Below are positions 1 to 11,151 of a stretch of 64,000 nucleotides of DNA, in pieces. A program made the position numbers and the translations under genes. The stretch comes from Phycicoccus sonneratiae (GTDB lineage Bacteria; Actinomycetota; Actinomycetes; Actinomycetales; Dermatophilaceae). Below the pieces are notes generated by a model, which was given only the letters and a program-made list of their open reading frames with translations, was not told the DNA's origin and did no database searches. The stretch is taken from positions 62,001 to 126,000 of the forward strand of contig NZ_JAFDVD010000009.1 in assembly GCF_016887965.1 (NCBI RefSeq), in the 5' to 3' direction. The number at the start of each line of letters is the position of its first letter. Within the stretch, counting starts at the first letter, position 1.

Positions 1-93
1 GTGCAAGCGTTTCCGCACCACGCCGCTACCCTGTCCAGCGCACCACCGTCGCTGCGTCAGCTCCACCCGCCCGGCCCCCGAAGGACCAGCCCG

Positions 94-2634
<2,541 letters not shown>

Positions 2635-2644
2635 GACCCGCTGT

Positions 2645-2659
2645 CCGACCGGTGGTCGG
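2645..2659 (+). terminator. Short GC hairpin between glgP and glgE
   Basis: CCGACC and GGTCGG arms are separated by a 3-base loop, 11 bases after the glgP stop. There is no T-run, so it could be a weak terminator or attenuator. The glgE promoter-like hexamer lies about 40 bases downstream. Confidence 0.3.
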
Positions 2660-2697
2660 GTGCGCCGCCGAGGGTGGGTCGCCCGCTGCCGTCCGTG

Positions 2698-2703
2698 TAG
2701 GTT
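2698..2703 (+). promoter_or_regulatory. -10 hexamer TAGGTT for leaderless glgE
   Basis: TAGGTT matches the actinobacterial TANNNT -10 pattern and lies 7 bases before the glgE GTG. This spacing would start the mRNA at the GTG, which fits the absence of a good Shine-Dalgarno sequence. Confidence 0.5.
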
Positions 2704-2710
2704 CGGTGGG

Positions 2711-4738
2711 GTGAGTGATGCCTTCCGCACCGCCCCTCCGCAGGTCCCGATCGGCCGCATCCCGGTCCAGGACGTCAGACCCGTCGTCGACCACGGCGCC
2801 CGCCCGGCGAAGGCCGTCGTCGGCGAGGAGCTCGAGGTCGTGGCGACCGTCTTCCGCGAGGGCCACGACGCCGTCAACGCGACGCTCGTGCTCACCGACC
2901 CGGACGGCGCCGAGCAGCACCTGCCGATGACGTGCACGAACCCCGGCCTCAACACCTGGGTCGCCCGGGTCACGCCCGAGCGCACCGGCTGGTGGTCCTA
3001 CCGCGTCGAGGGTTGGTCCGACCCCTACGGCACGTGGGAGCACGACGCGACGATCAAGGTCGCCGCCGACGTCGACACCGAGCTGATGCTCGAGGAGGGC
3101 GCCCTCGTCCTCGAGCGCGCCCTCGACGAGGTCGAGCGCACCGCCGCCCAGGAGCAGGTCCTCGTCGACGCCGTCAGCGCGCTGCGCGACGCCACGCGCG
3201 GCGACGTCGTGCGCCTCAAGGCCGGCACCGACCCCGCCGTCGAGCTCGAGCTCGGCGAGCGCCCGCTGCGCGACATGGTCTCCCCCTCGGCCGAGCACCC
3301 CCTGCTCGTCGAGCGCGAGCGCGCCCTCTACGGCGCCTGGTACGAGCTCTTCCCGCGCAGCGAGGGCGCCACCTACGACGAGAAGGAGCACCGCTGGCGC
3401 ACCGGCACGCTGCGCACCGCGGCGAAGCGCCTGCCCGCGGTCGCCGACATGGGTTTCGACGTCGTCTACCTCACCCCGGTCCACCCCATCGGGCAGGCGG
3501 CGAAGAAGGGCCCGAACAACACCCTCGACGCCCGCCCCGAGGACCCCGGCAGCCCCTACGCCATCGGGTCCGCCGACGGCGGCCACGACGCCATCCACCC
3601 CGACCTCGGCGACTTCGACGACTTCGACGCGTTCGTCGCCGAGGCCCGCCGGCTCGGCCTCGAGGTGGCGATGGACCTCGCGCTGCAGTGCTCGCCCGAC
3701 CACCCGTGGGTCACGAGCCACCCCGAGTGGTTCACCACCCGCGCCGACGGCACGATCGCCTACGCCGAGAACCCGCCGAAGAAGTACCAGGACATCTACC
3801 CGCTGAACTTCGACAACGACCCCGACGGCATCTACCGCGAGGTGCGCCGCGTCGTCCAGGTCTGGATCGACCACGGCGTCGAGATCTTCCGCGTCGACAA
3901 CCCGCACACCAAGCCGGTCGAGTTCTGGCAGTGGCTGATCGCCGACGTCGCGCAGGACCACCCCGACGTCATCTGGCTCGCCGAGGCCTTCACCAAGCCG
4001 GCGATGATGCACACGCTCGCCAAGGTCGGTTTCCAGCAGAGCTACACGTACTACGCGTGGCGCAACACCGCCGCCGAGATCGAGGAGTACCTCACCGAGC
4101 TCTCCGGCGACGCCGCCGCGTACATGCGGCCGTCGTTCTGGCCCACGACCCACGACATCCTCACGCCGTACATGCAGTTCGGCGGTCCCGCGGCCTGGAA
4201 GGTGCGGGCCGCGCTGGCGGCCACCCTCGTGCCGACCTACGGCATCTACGCGGGCTACGAGCTGATGGAGCACGTGGCCCGTCCCGGCGCCGAGGAGCAG
4301 ATCGACAACGAGAAGTACGAGTTCAAGGACCGGCGATGGGCCGACTACGAGCCCGGCGGCGCCAAGGAGGGTCAGTCGCTCGCCGGCTGGCTGACGATGC
4401 TCAACACCGTCCGCCGTGAGCACCCGGCCCTGCACCGGCTGCGCAACATCCGCTTCCACCACGTCGACGACGACAACTTCGTCGCCTTCTCCAAGCGCCG
4501 CACGCTGCCCGACGGCACCGACGACGTCGTGCTCGTCGTCGCCAACCTCGACCCGCACTCCACGCGGGCCACGACGCTGCGCCTCGACCTGCCGGCGCTC
4601 GGCTTCGAGCCCGGCGACTCCCTCGAGGCCCACGACCTCGTCACCGACCAGACCTGGACCTGGCAGCGCGACGTCTACGTGCGGCTCGGCCCCGAGGTCG
4701 AACCGTGCCACGTGGTCTCCCTGAGGAGGCCCTGGTGA
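2711..4738 (+). CDS. glgE: Maltosyltransferase GlgE (GH13_3)
   Basis: GlgE extends alpha-1,4-glucan with maltosyl units from maltose 1-phosphate. The 675-residue protein has the GRIPVQDVRP N-terminal signature, then a GH13 barrel with LTPVHPIG. The nucleophile is D396 in FRVDNPHTKP and the acid/base is E425 in WLAEAFTKP, within two positions of the Streptomyces coelicolor enzyme (D394 and E423). The GTG at 2711 is chosen because of the TAGGTT hexamer 7 bases upstream and because homology begins there. Its TGA overlaps the treS GTG, so translation is probably coupled to treS, mak and glgB. Confidence 0.95.
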   Translation: MSDAFRTAPPQVPIGRIPVQDVRPVVDHGARPAKAVVGEELEVVATVFREGHDAVNATLVLTDPDGAEQHLPMTCTNPGLNTWVARVTPERTGWWSYRVEGWSDPYGTWEHDATIKVAADVDTELMLEEGALVLERALDEVERTAAQEQVLVDAVSALRDATRGDVVRLKAGTDPAVELELGERPLRDMVSPSAEHPLLVERERALYGAWYELFPRSEGATYDEKEHRWRTGTLRTAAKRLPAVADMGFDVVYLTPVHPIGQAAKKGPNNTLDARPEDPGSPYAIGSADGGHDAIHPDLGDFDDFDAFVAEARRLGLEVAMDLALQCSPDHPWVTSHPEWFTTRADGTIAYAENPPKKYQDIYPLNFDNDPDGIYREVRRVVQVWIDHGVEIFRVDNPHTKPVEFWQWLIADVAQDHPDVIWLAEAFTKPAMMHTLAKVGFQQSYTYYAWRNTAAEIEEYLTELSGDAAAYMRPSFWPTTHDILTPYMQFGGPAAWKVRAALAATLVPTYGIYAGYELMEHVARPGAEEQIDNEKYEFKDRRWADYEPGGAKEGQSLAGWLTMLNTVRREHPALHRLRNIRFHHVDDDNFVAFSKRRTLPDGTDDVVLVVANLDPHSTRATTLRLDLPALGFEPGDSLEAHDLVTDQTWTWQRDVYVRLGPEVEPCHVVSLRRPW

Positions 4739-6486
4739 CCGCGATCCCCGGCATGGGCCACAGCACCCCCGGGCTCGGCATGAACCAGCCGGGCCTGCGC
4801 CACGACCCCGAGTGGTTCCGCACCGCCGTCTTCTACGAGGTGCTCGTGCGAGCCTTCGGCGACAGCAACGGCTCCGGCGAGGGCGACTTCGCGGGCATCA
4901 TGAACCGGCTCGACTACCTCCAGTGGCTCGGCGTCGACTGCCTCTGGCTGCCGCCGTTCTACGCGAGCCCGCTGCGCGACGGCGGCTACGACATCGCCGA
5001 CTACACCCAGGTGCTCCCCGAGTTCGGGACGCTGCCGGAGTTCAAGGAGCTCATCAACCAGGCGCACGCCCGCGGCATCCGCATCATCACCGACTTCGTC
5101 ATGAACCACACGAGTGACCAGCACCCGTGGTTCCAGGCCTCGCGCAGCGACCCCGAGGGCCCGTACGGCGACTTCTACGTGTGGTCCGACACCGACGACC
5201 GGTACACCGACGCGCGGATCATCTTCATCGACACCGAGACCTCGAACTGGACCTTCGACCCGATCCGCCGGCAGTTCTTCTGGCACCGGTTCTTCGGCCA
5301 CCAGCCCGACCTCAACTTCGAGAACCCGGCCGTCCACGAGGCGATGTTCGACGTCGTCCGGTTCTGGATGGACATGGGCATCGACGGCTTCCGGCTCGAC
5401 GCGGTGCCGTACCTCTACGAGGAGGAGGGGCACAACGGCGAGAACCACCCGAAGACGCACGAGTTCCTCGCCCGGCTGCGGGAGATGGTCGACACCGAGT
5501 ACCCGGGGCGCATCCTGCTCGCCGAGGCCAACCAGCCGCCGAAGGACGTCGTCGACTACTTCGGCACGCCCGAGGCGCCCGAGTGCCAGATGTGCTTCCA
5601 CTTCCCGGTGATGCCGATGCTCTACTACGCGCTGCGCGAGGAGCGGGCGGCCCCGATCATCGACGTCCTCGCCGACACCCCGCCGATCCCCGAGGGCTCG
5701 CAGTGGGGCACCTTCCTGCGCAACCACGACGAGCTGACCCTCGAGATGGTCACGCCCGAGCAGCGCGCCGCGATGTACGGCTGGTACGCCCCCGACCCGC
5801 GGATGCGCGCCAACGTCGGCATCCGGCGCCGGCTCGCGTCGCTCCTCGACAACAGCCGTCCGGAGACCGAGCTCATCCACGCGCTCCTGCTCTCGCTACC
5901 GGGCTCGCCGTGCCTCTACTACGGCGACGAGATCGGGATGGGCGACAACATCTGGCTCAACGACCGCGACGCCGTGCGCACCCCGATGCAGTGGACCCCC
6001 GACCGCAACGCCGGCTTCTCCACCGCCGACCCCGGCAAGCTCTACCTGCCGGTCGTCCAGTCGCTGGTGCACCACTACAACCACGTCAACGTCGAGGCCC
6101 AGATGGCCACCGGCTCCTCGCTGCTGCACTGGGTGCGCGGCATGCTCGCGGTCCGTCGCGAGCACCCCGTGTTCGGACTCGGCGACTTCACGGTCTGCGA
6201 GTCCTCCCACGACCGCGTCCTCGCCTACGTGCGCACCGACCGGCGCGACCGCGACGTCGAGGACCGCTCGGCCCGGGCCGTCCTCTGCATCAACAACCTG
6301 TCGTCCCGGCCGCAGGCCACGACGATCACCCTCCCCGAGGAGTTCGCCGGGTCCTGGACGCGGGACCTGTTCGGCGGCACCGGTTTCCCCGATGTCGCCG
6401 ACGACGGGACCATCACCGTCACCCTCGGCTCCCGCGACTTCTTCTGGCTGGCGCTCGACGCCCCGCCGGGAGGCGACCGTGGCTGA
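4735..6486 (+). CDS. treS: Trehalose synthase (GH13_16)
   Basis: TreS interconverts trehalose and maltose and feeds maltose to the downstream maltokinase. The GH13 catalytic triad is present: D222 in FRLDAVPYL, E264 in LLAEANQPP and D332 in RNHDELTLE. DFVMNHTSDQHPWF is a further family signature. The GTG at 4735 overlaps the glgE stop as GTGA and follows GAGGAGG at 4723-4729. The length of 583 residues is usual for stand-alone TreS, so it is not fused to maltokinase, whose gene overlaps the treS end by 8 bases. Confidence 0.95.
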   Translation: MTAIPGMGHSTPGLGMNQPGLRHDPEWFRTAVFYEVLVRAFGDSNGSGEGDFAGIMNRLDYLQWLGVDCLWLPPFYASPLRDGGYDIADYTQVLPEFGTLPEFKELINQAHARGIRIITDFVMNHTSDQHPWFQASRSDPEGPYGDFYVWSDTDDRYTDARIIFIDTETSNWTFDPIRRQFFWHRFFGHQPDLNFENPAVHEAMFDVVRFWMDMGIDGFRLDAVPYLYEEEGHNGENHPKTHEFLARLREMVDTEYPGRILLAEANQPPKDVVDYFGTPEAPECQMCFHFPVMPMLYYALREERAAPIIDVLADTPPIPEGSQWGTFLRNHDELTLEMVTPEQRAAMYGWYAPDPRMRANVGIRRRLASLLDNSRPETELIHALLLSLPGSPCLYYGDEIGMGDNIWLNDRDAVRTPMQWTPDRNAGFSTADPGKLYLPVVQSLVHHYNHVNVEAQMATGSSLLHWVRGMLAVRREHPVFGLGDFTVCESSHDRVLAYVRTDRRDRDVEDRSARAVLCINNLSSRPQATTITLPEEFAGSWTRDLFGGTGFPDVADDGTITVTLGSRDFFWLALDAPPGGDRG

Positions 6487-7933
6487 GATCCACACCGGCG
6501 CCACCCTCACCCCGAGCAAGCGCGAGCTGCTCGAGGAGTGGATGGGCTCCCAGCGCTGGTACGCGGCGAAGGGCCGGCACCCGCGCACGCGTCGCCTGTA
6601 CTCGTGGCGGCTCGACGACCCCGCGGGCGAGGTCGGGATCGAGACGATGGTCGTCGTCGACGAGTCGGGCGACGAGCCGGTCGTCTACCAGGTGCCGCTC
6701 ACCTACCGCGGCGAGCCCCTGGCCTCGGCCGACCACGCCCTCGTCGGCACGATGGAGCACTCGGTGCTCGGCAAGCGGTGGGTGTACGACGCGCCGCACG
6801 ACCCGGTGTACGCCAGGCAGCTCCTCGAGCTCGTGCAGGGCCGCGTGCGCGCCGCCTCGTCGTCCGCGTCCGACGCCGTCGACGAGTCGGTCTCCGGTGT
6901 GCCGCAGGCCAGCTGGACCCGCCCAGTTCGTGTGGCGTCGTCCCGCGTGCTCACCGGCGAGCAGTCGAACACCTCGGTCATCCTCGACACGACCGACGAC
7001 GACGGCCACCACGTGCCGCTCATCGTCAAGGTCTTCCGGATGCTCTCCCCCGGCGAGAACCCCGACGTCGTTCTCCAGGGCGCGCTCGTCGACGCCGGGT
7101 CGCGTCGCGTGCCGGCCGTCGTCGGGTCGGTCGCCGGTGGGTGGCCGCACCCGACCCCGGAGGGGGACCGCCCCGCCACCGGCCACCTCGCGTTCGCCCA
7201 GGAGTTCCTCCCCGGGGTCGAGGACGCCTGGCGCGTGGCCCTGCGCGCGGCCGAGGAGGGCGCCGACTTCACCGAGCCCGCGCGGGCCCTCGGGGCCGCG
7301 ACCGCCGAGGTGCACCACGCGCTCGCCGACGCCCTCGGCACCACCCCCACCTCCGCCGAGCAGGTCGAGGCCATCCTCGCCGGGATGCGGGTGCGCCTCG
7401 ACGCCGCCGTCGACGCCGTCCCCGACCTCGAGCCGGTGCGCGCCGCGGTCGAGTCGGTGCTCGCCGCCGCCGCGGACGCCGACTGGCCGGACCTCCAGCG
7501 CATCCACGGCGACTACCACCTCGGCCAGGTGCTGCGGTCCCCCGAGCGCGGCTGGGTGCTCCTCGACTTCGAGGGCGAGCCGCTGCGCCCGCTCGACGAG
7601 CGCTCGCTGCCCGACCAGTGGGTCCGCGACGTCGCCGGGATGCTGCGCAGCTTCGACTACGTCGGGGGCACCCGCGAGCAGGTCGTCGGCCACTCGGCCC
7701 GCGCCTGGGTCACCGCCGCCCAGGAGGCCTTCCTCGACGGCTACGCCGCGGAGGCCGGCGAGGACCCCCGGACGCGCGAGGCCGTGCTCGCGGCCTTCGA
7801 GCTCGACAAGGCCCTCTACGAGGTGGTCTACGAGGCCCGCAACCGCCCCGGGTGGGTCGGCATCCCGCTCGGCGCCGTGCGCCGCCTCACCGACCGCTTC
7901 TCCCCCGCCACCTCGCAAGGAGATCTCTCGTGA
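6479..7933 (+). CDS. mak: Maltokinase
   Basis: This 484-residue enzyme phosphorylates maltose with ATP to maltose 1-phosphate, the GlgE substrate. The kinase-like fold is shown by the catalytic loop HGDYHLGQVL (H343, D345, H347) and by LLDFEGEPLRP after it. The N-terminal WMGSQRWYAAKGR is typical of Pep2/Mak proteins. The GTG at 6479 lies within the end of treS behind GGGAGG at 6468-6473. The stop overlaps the glgB GTG as GTGA. Confidence 0.94.
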   Translation: MAEIHTGATLTPSKRELLEEWMGSQRWYAAKGRHPRTRRLYSWRLDDPAGEVGIETMVVVDESGDEPVVYQVPLTYRGEPLASADHALVGTMEHSVLGKRWVYDAPHDPVYARQLLELVQGRVRAASSSASDAVDESVSGVPQASWTRPVRVASSRVLTGEQSNTSVILDTTDDDGHHVPLIVKVFRMLSPGENPDVVLQGALVDAGSRRVPAVVGSVAGGWPHPTPEGDRPATGHLAFAQEFLPGVEDAWRVALRAAEEGADFTEPARALGAATAEVHHALADALGTTPTSAEQVEAILAGMRVRLDAAVDAVPDLEPVRAAVESVLAAAADADWPDLQRIHGDYHLGQVLRSPERGWVLLDFEGEPLRPLDERSLPDQWVRDVAGMLRSFDYVGGTREQVVGHSARAWVTAAQEAFLDGYAAEAGEDPRTREAVLAAFELDKALYEVVYEARNRPGWVGIPLGAVRRLTDRFSPATSQGDLS

Positions 7934-10155
7934 CCCCCACCCCGAGCCCCGAGGTCGGGGGCGCCATCACCGCCCTCGTCCAGGGTCGCCACCAGCAGCC
8001 GCACGACCTGCTCGGTCAGCACATGGAGCCCGGCGGGCTCCGCATCCGCGTCCTCAAGCCGCTCGCGACCTCGGTCCGGGTGCGCTTCGAGGACGACGAG
8101 GAGCTGGTCCTCGAGCACGAGGCCGAGGGCGTGTGGACCGGTGTGCGCACCGACGCGACGCGGACGATGGACTACCGCCTGCTCGTCGCGTGGGACGACG
8201 GCATCGAGCACGAGCAGGACGACCCGTACCGGTTCGCCCCGACCCTCGGCGAGGTCGACCTGCACCTCGTCGGCGAGGGCCGGCACGAGCAGCTGTGGAC
8301 CGTCCTCGGCGCGCGGGTGCACGAGTACCCGGGCCCGATGGGCTCGGTGCGCGGCACGTCGTTCGCCGTCTGGGCGCCGCGGGCCAAGGCCGTGCGCGTC
8401 GTCGGCGACTTCAACGCGTGGGACGGCCGGGTCCACCCGATGCGGATGCTCGGGTCGAGCGGCGTCTGGGAGCTGTTCGTCCCCGGGGTCGGCGCGGGCG
8501 ACGTCTACAAGTACGAGATCCGCGGTGCCGACGACGTCGTGCGCTCCAAGGCCGACCCGATGGCCCGGCGCACCGAGTGCCCGCCGCGCACGGGGTCGGT
8601 CGTCGACGAGGCCACCCACACGTGGGACGACGCCGACTGGATGGAGCGCCGGGCCGCCGGCGACCCGCACGAGGGCCCGATGAGCGTCTACGAGGTGCAC
8701 CTCGGGTCGTGGCGCCAGGGCCTGACCTACCGCGACCTCGCCGAGCACCTCGTCAACTACGTCACCGACCTCGGGTTCACGCACGTCGAGTTCCTCCCGG
8801 TCATGGAGCACCCGTACGGCCCGTCGTGGGGGTACCAGGTCACCGGGTACTACGCGCCGACCGCGCGGTTCGGGACGCCCGACGACTTCAAGTACCTCGT
8901 CGACACGCTGCACCGCGCGGGCATCGGCGTCATCCTCGACTGGGTGCCGGGTCACTTCCCGCGCGACGAGTTCGCCCTCGCCCGCTTCGACGGCCTCGCC
9001 CTCTACGAGCACCCGGACCCCCGCCGCGGCGACCAGCCGGACTGGGGCACGCACGTCTTCGACTTGGGCCGGCTCGAGGTGCGCAACTTCCTCGTCGCCA
9101 ACGCCGTGTACTGGCTCGAGGAGTTCCACGTCGACGGCCTCCGGGTCGACGCCGTCGCCTCGATGCTCTACCTCGACTACTCGCGCCGTGACGGCGAGTG
9201 GATCCCCAACGTCCACGGCGGCCGCGAGCACCTCGAGGCCATCGGCCTGCTCCAGGAGGCCAACGCCACGGCGTACAAGCGGGTCCCCGGCATCGTGACC
9301 ATCGCCGAGGAGTCGACGTCGTGGCCGGGGGTCACGAAGCCGACGTCGGCCGGCGGGCTCGGGTTCGGGCTCAAGTGGAACATGGGCTGGATGAACGACA
9401 CGCTCCGCTACCTCCACGAGGAGCCGGTGCACCGCCAGTACCACCACAACCTGCTGACCTTCTCGCTGATGTACGCCTTCAGCGAGAACTTCGTCCTCCC
9501 GATCAGCCACGACGAGGTCGTCCACGGCAAGGGCTCGCTGCTGACGAAGATCCCGGGCGACCGGCCCGAGCAGCTGGCGACGCTGCGGGCCTTCCTCGCC
9601 TACATGTGGAGCCACCCCGGCAAGCAGCTGCTCTTCATGGGCAGCGAGTTCGCCCAGCCGCAGGAGTGGGCCGACGGCCGCTCGCTCGAGTGGTGGCTGC
9701 TCGACCACGCCGCGCACCACCGGGTGCACGCACTCGTCAAGCAGCTCAACGGCCTCTACCGCGAGCACCCGGCGCTGTGGGCCCTGGACGCCCAGCCGGC
9801 CGGGTTCCGCTGGCTCGACGCCGACGACAACACCGGCAACCTGCTGTCCTACCTGCGCCACGAGCGGGCCGACGGGTCCGGCGACGTCGTCGCGACGGTC
9901 GTCAACTACAGCGGCGAGGACAAGGAGTGGGTGCGCCTCGGCGTGCCGCGGTCCGGGCAGTGGGAGGTCGTCCTCGACACGAGCGGCTACGACGAGGCCG
10001 GCACGCCGAGCCAGGCGGGCAACCGGCTCGAGGCCGAGGCGGCCCCGTGGAACGACCAGCCGTACTCGGTCACCGTGCGGGTCGCCCGGCTGTCGACGGT
10101 CTACCTCGTCCCGGTGCCCGGCACCGAGGTCCCGGAGCCCGAGCTCACCCTCTGA
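7930..10155 (+). CDS. glgB: 1,4-alpha-glucan branching enzyme
   Basis: GlgB introduces alpha-1,6 branches into the linear glucan made by GlgE. The 741-residue protein has an N-terminal region, a CBM48 module (FAVWAPRAKAVRVVGDFN) and a GH13_9 barrel. Catalytic residues are D407 in LRVDAVASM, E460 in IAEESTSWPG and D528 in ISHDEVVHGKGS. AAGGAGA at 7917-7923 lies 6 bases before the GTG. It is the last gene of the glgE-treS-mak-glgB operon, and two hairpin repeats follow it. Confidence 0.95.
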   Translation: MTPTPSPEVGGAITALVQGRHQQPHDLLGQHMEPGGLRIRVLKPLATSVRVRFEDDEELVLEHEAEGVWTGVRTDATRTMDYRLLVAWDDGIEHEQDDPYRFAPTLGEVDLHLVGEGRHEQLWTVLGARVHEYPGPMGSVRGTSFAVWAPRAKAVRVVGDFNAWDGRVHPMRMLGSSGVWELFVPGVGAGDVYKYEIRGADDVVRSKADPMARRTECPPRTGSVVDEATHTWDDADWMERRAAGDPHEGPMSVYEVHLGSWRQGLTYRDLAEHLVNYVTDLGFTHVEFLPVMEHPYGPSWGYQVTGYYAPTARFGTPDDFKYLVDTLHRAGIGVILDWVPGHFPRDEFALARFDGLALYEHPDPRRGDQPDWGTHVFDLGRLEVRNFLVANAVYWLEEFHVDGLRVDAVASMLYLDYSRRDGEWIPNVHGGREHLEAIGLLQEANATAYKRVPGIVTIAEESTSWPGVTKPTSAGGLGFGLKWNMGWMNDTLRYLHEEPVHRQYHHNLLTFSLMYAFSENFVLPISHDEVVHGKGSLLTKIPGDRPEQLATLRAFLAYMWSHPGKQLLFMGSEFAQPQEWADGRSLEWWLLDHAAHHRVHALVKQLNGLYREHPALWALDAQPAGFRWLDADDNTGNLLSYLRHERADGSGDVVATVVNYSGEDKEWVRLGVPRSGQWEVVLDTSGYDEAGTPSQAGNRLEAEAAPWNDQPYSVTVRVARLSTVYLVPVPGTEVPEPELTL

Positions 10156-10176
10156 CCTGCCGAGCCCGACGCCGAC

Positions 10177-10212
10177 CGTGCATCGATCGACACATTCGTC
10201 GATTGATGGACG
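10177..10212. repeat. 36-bp hairpin repeat, copy 1
   Basis: Arms 10177-10190 and 10199-10212 pair at 12 of 14 positions around the 8-base loop CACATTCG. A second copy with the same loop starts 52 bases downstream. The pair lies between the convergent ends of glgB and the DsrE-like gene, so it may act as a two-way terminator or be an interspersed palindromic repeat. Confidence 0.7.
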
Positions 10213-10228
10213 CCGGCTCGAACCCCGA

Positions 10229-10264
10229 CGTCCACCAAGTGACACATTCGTCGATTGCTGGACG
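10229..10264. repeat. 36-bp hairpin repeat, copy 2
   Basis: Arms 10229-10242 and 10251-10264 pair at 11 of 14 positions around the same loop, CACATTCG. Over a 30-base core (10189-10218 against 10241-10270) the two copies match at 28 positions. The end of this core reaches the stop codon of the DsrE-like gene. Confidence 0.7.
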
Positions 10265-10269
10265 GCGGC

Positions 10270-10809
10270 TCAGATGAAGAGCAGCTGGGCTCCGTCGGTG
10301 AGCTCGATGAAGTCGCTCGCCGAGATGATGCCCTCGACGCCCTCGTAGAGGTCGTCCTCGGTGAGGTGGTTCATGTCCGCCGACATCCGGCAGGCCCACA
10401 GGTGCACCCCGGAGGCCGAGAGCAGCTCGAGGAACTCGGGCACCTCGGGCACGTCCTGCTCGGCGATCTGCTTCTTGAGCAGCGCCGTCGCGGCGGCCGT
10501 GGCCCCCGGCAGCGCGCCGAGCATGTGGTGGATGCCGAGGCCGGTGTGGCCCGGTGGGTGCATCGCGGTGTTGCCGACGAAGGAGAACTTCAGGTCGCCC
10601 ATCGTCGCCTTGTTGATCATGTCGAAGCCCCAGAAGGTGAAGAACAGGTGGGTCTCGACGCCCTCCCCGATCGCCGCGTTGGCGAGGATCAGGCCGGGGT
10701 AGGCCATGTCGAGGCTGCCCTTGGAGCAGATGATCGCGAGCTTGCGGCCCTCGCTCGACGGGTCGTCGAACGACGGGACGATGGCCGGCGCGGTGTCGGT
10801 GGCGGTCAT
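10270..10809 (-). CDS. DsrE/DsrF-like sulfur-relay protein
   Basis: This 179-residue protein resembles the DsrE2 group of DsrE/F/H-like proteins, which carry sulfane sulfur on cysteine. KLAIICSKGSLDMAYPGL holds the N-terminal conserved cysteine, and LWACRMSADMN a second one near the C-terminus. The HLFFTFWGFDMI stretch is characteristic. Its ATG follows the DsrC-like stop by a single base, so the two are co-translated, and a quinone reductase-like flavoprotein gene lies upstream. The exact sulfur donor and acceptor are not visible here. Confidence 0.8.
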   Translation of the reverse strand: MTATDTAPAIVPSFDDPSSEGRKLAIICSKGSLDMAYPGLILANAAIGEGVETHLFFTFWGFDMINKATMGDLKFSFVGNTAMHPPGHTGLGIHHMLGALPGATAAATALLKKQIAEQDVPEVPEFLELLSASGVHLWACRMSADMNHLTEDDLYEGVEGIISASDFIELTDGAQLLFI

Positions 10810-10810
10810 G

Positions 10811-11125
10811 TCACACGCATCCCTTCGGCTTGGGCAGGCCGGAGACGTAGGCCATCTTCTTGGCCGGCTTGCCGGGGAACAGGGTGAAGAGGGTCTTGAC
10901 GGGGGTGCCGGTCTGCGTCGAGACGCGGCGCAGGGTCGCGGTCTCGCCCTGGGCGGCGTAGTCCTCGCGCAGGAAGTGGATGAGCTTCCAGTGGTCCTCG
11001 GAGAGCTGGAGGCCGATGAGCTGGGCGAGCTCGGGCGCGAGGTCCTCGCTCCACTCCTCGGGCCGGGTGAGGAAGCCCTCCTCGTTGACGTCGACCTCGT
11101 GGCCGGCGATCGTCGTGGTGGTCAT
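10811..11125 (-). CDS. DsrC/TusE-like sulfur carrier
   Basis: This 104-residue protein has the DsrC/TusE layout: an N-terminal helical domain, SEDHWKLIHFLREDY, LFPGKPAKKM and a flexible C-terminus ending in GLPKPKGCV with cysteine at the penultimate position. The second DsrC cysteine about ten residues earlier is absent (alanine/methionine region), so this is the single-cysteine, TusE-like type. A TusE-like role as a persulfide carrier is inferred. No dsrAB or tusBCD genes are nearby. AAAGGA lies about 10 bases before the ATG. Confidence 0.83.
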   Translation of the reverse strand: MTTTTIAGHEVDVNEEGFLTRPEEWSEDLAPELAQLIGLQLSEDHWKLIHFLREDYAAQGETATLRRVSTQTGTPVKTLFTLFPGKPAKKMAYVSGLPKPKGCV

Positions 11126-11151
11126 CGTGCGGGTCCTTTCGGGGGTTCGGT

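Noticed and set aside
1-93. N-terminal extension of GlgP to the window edge
   Set aside because: The 31 extra codons do not resemble phosphorylases and a good ribosome-binding site precedes the ATG at 94.
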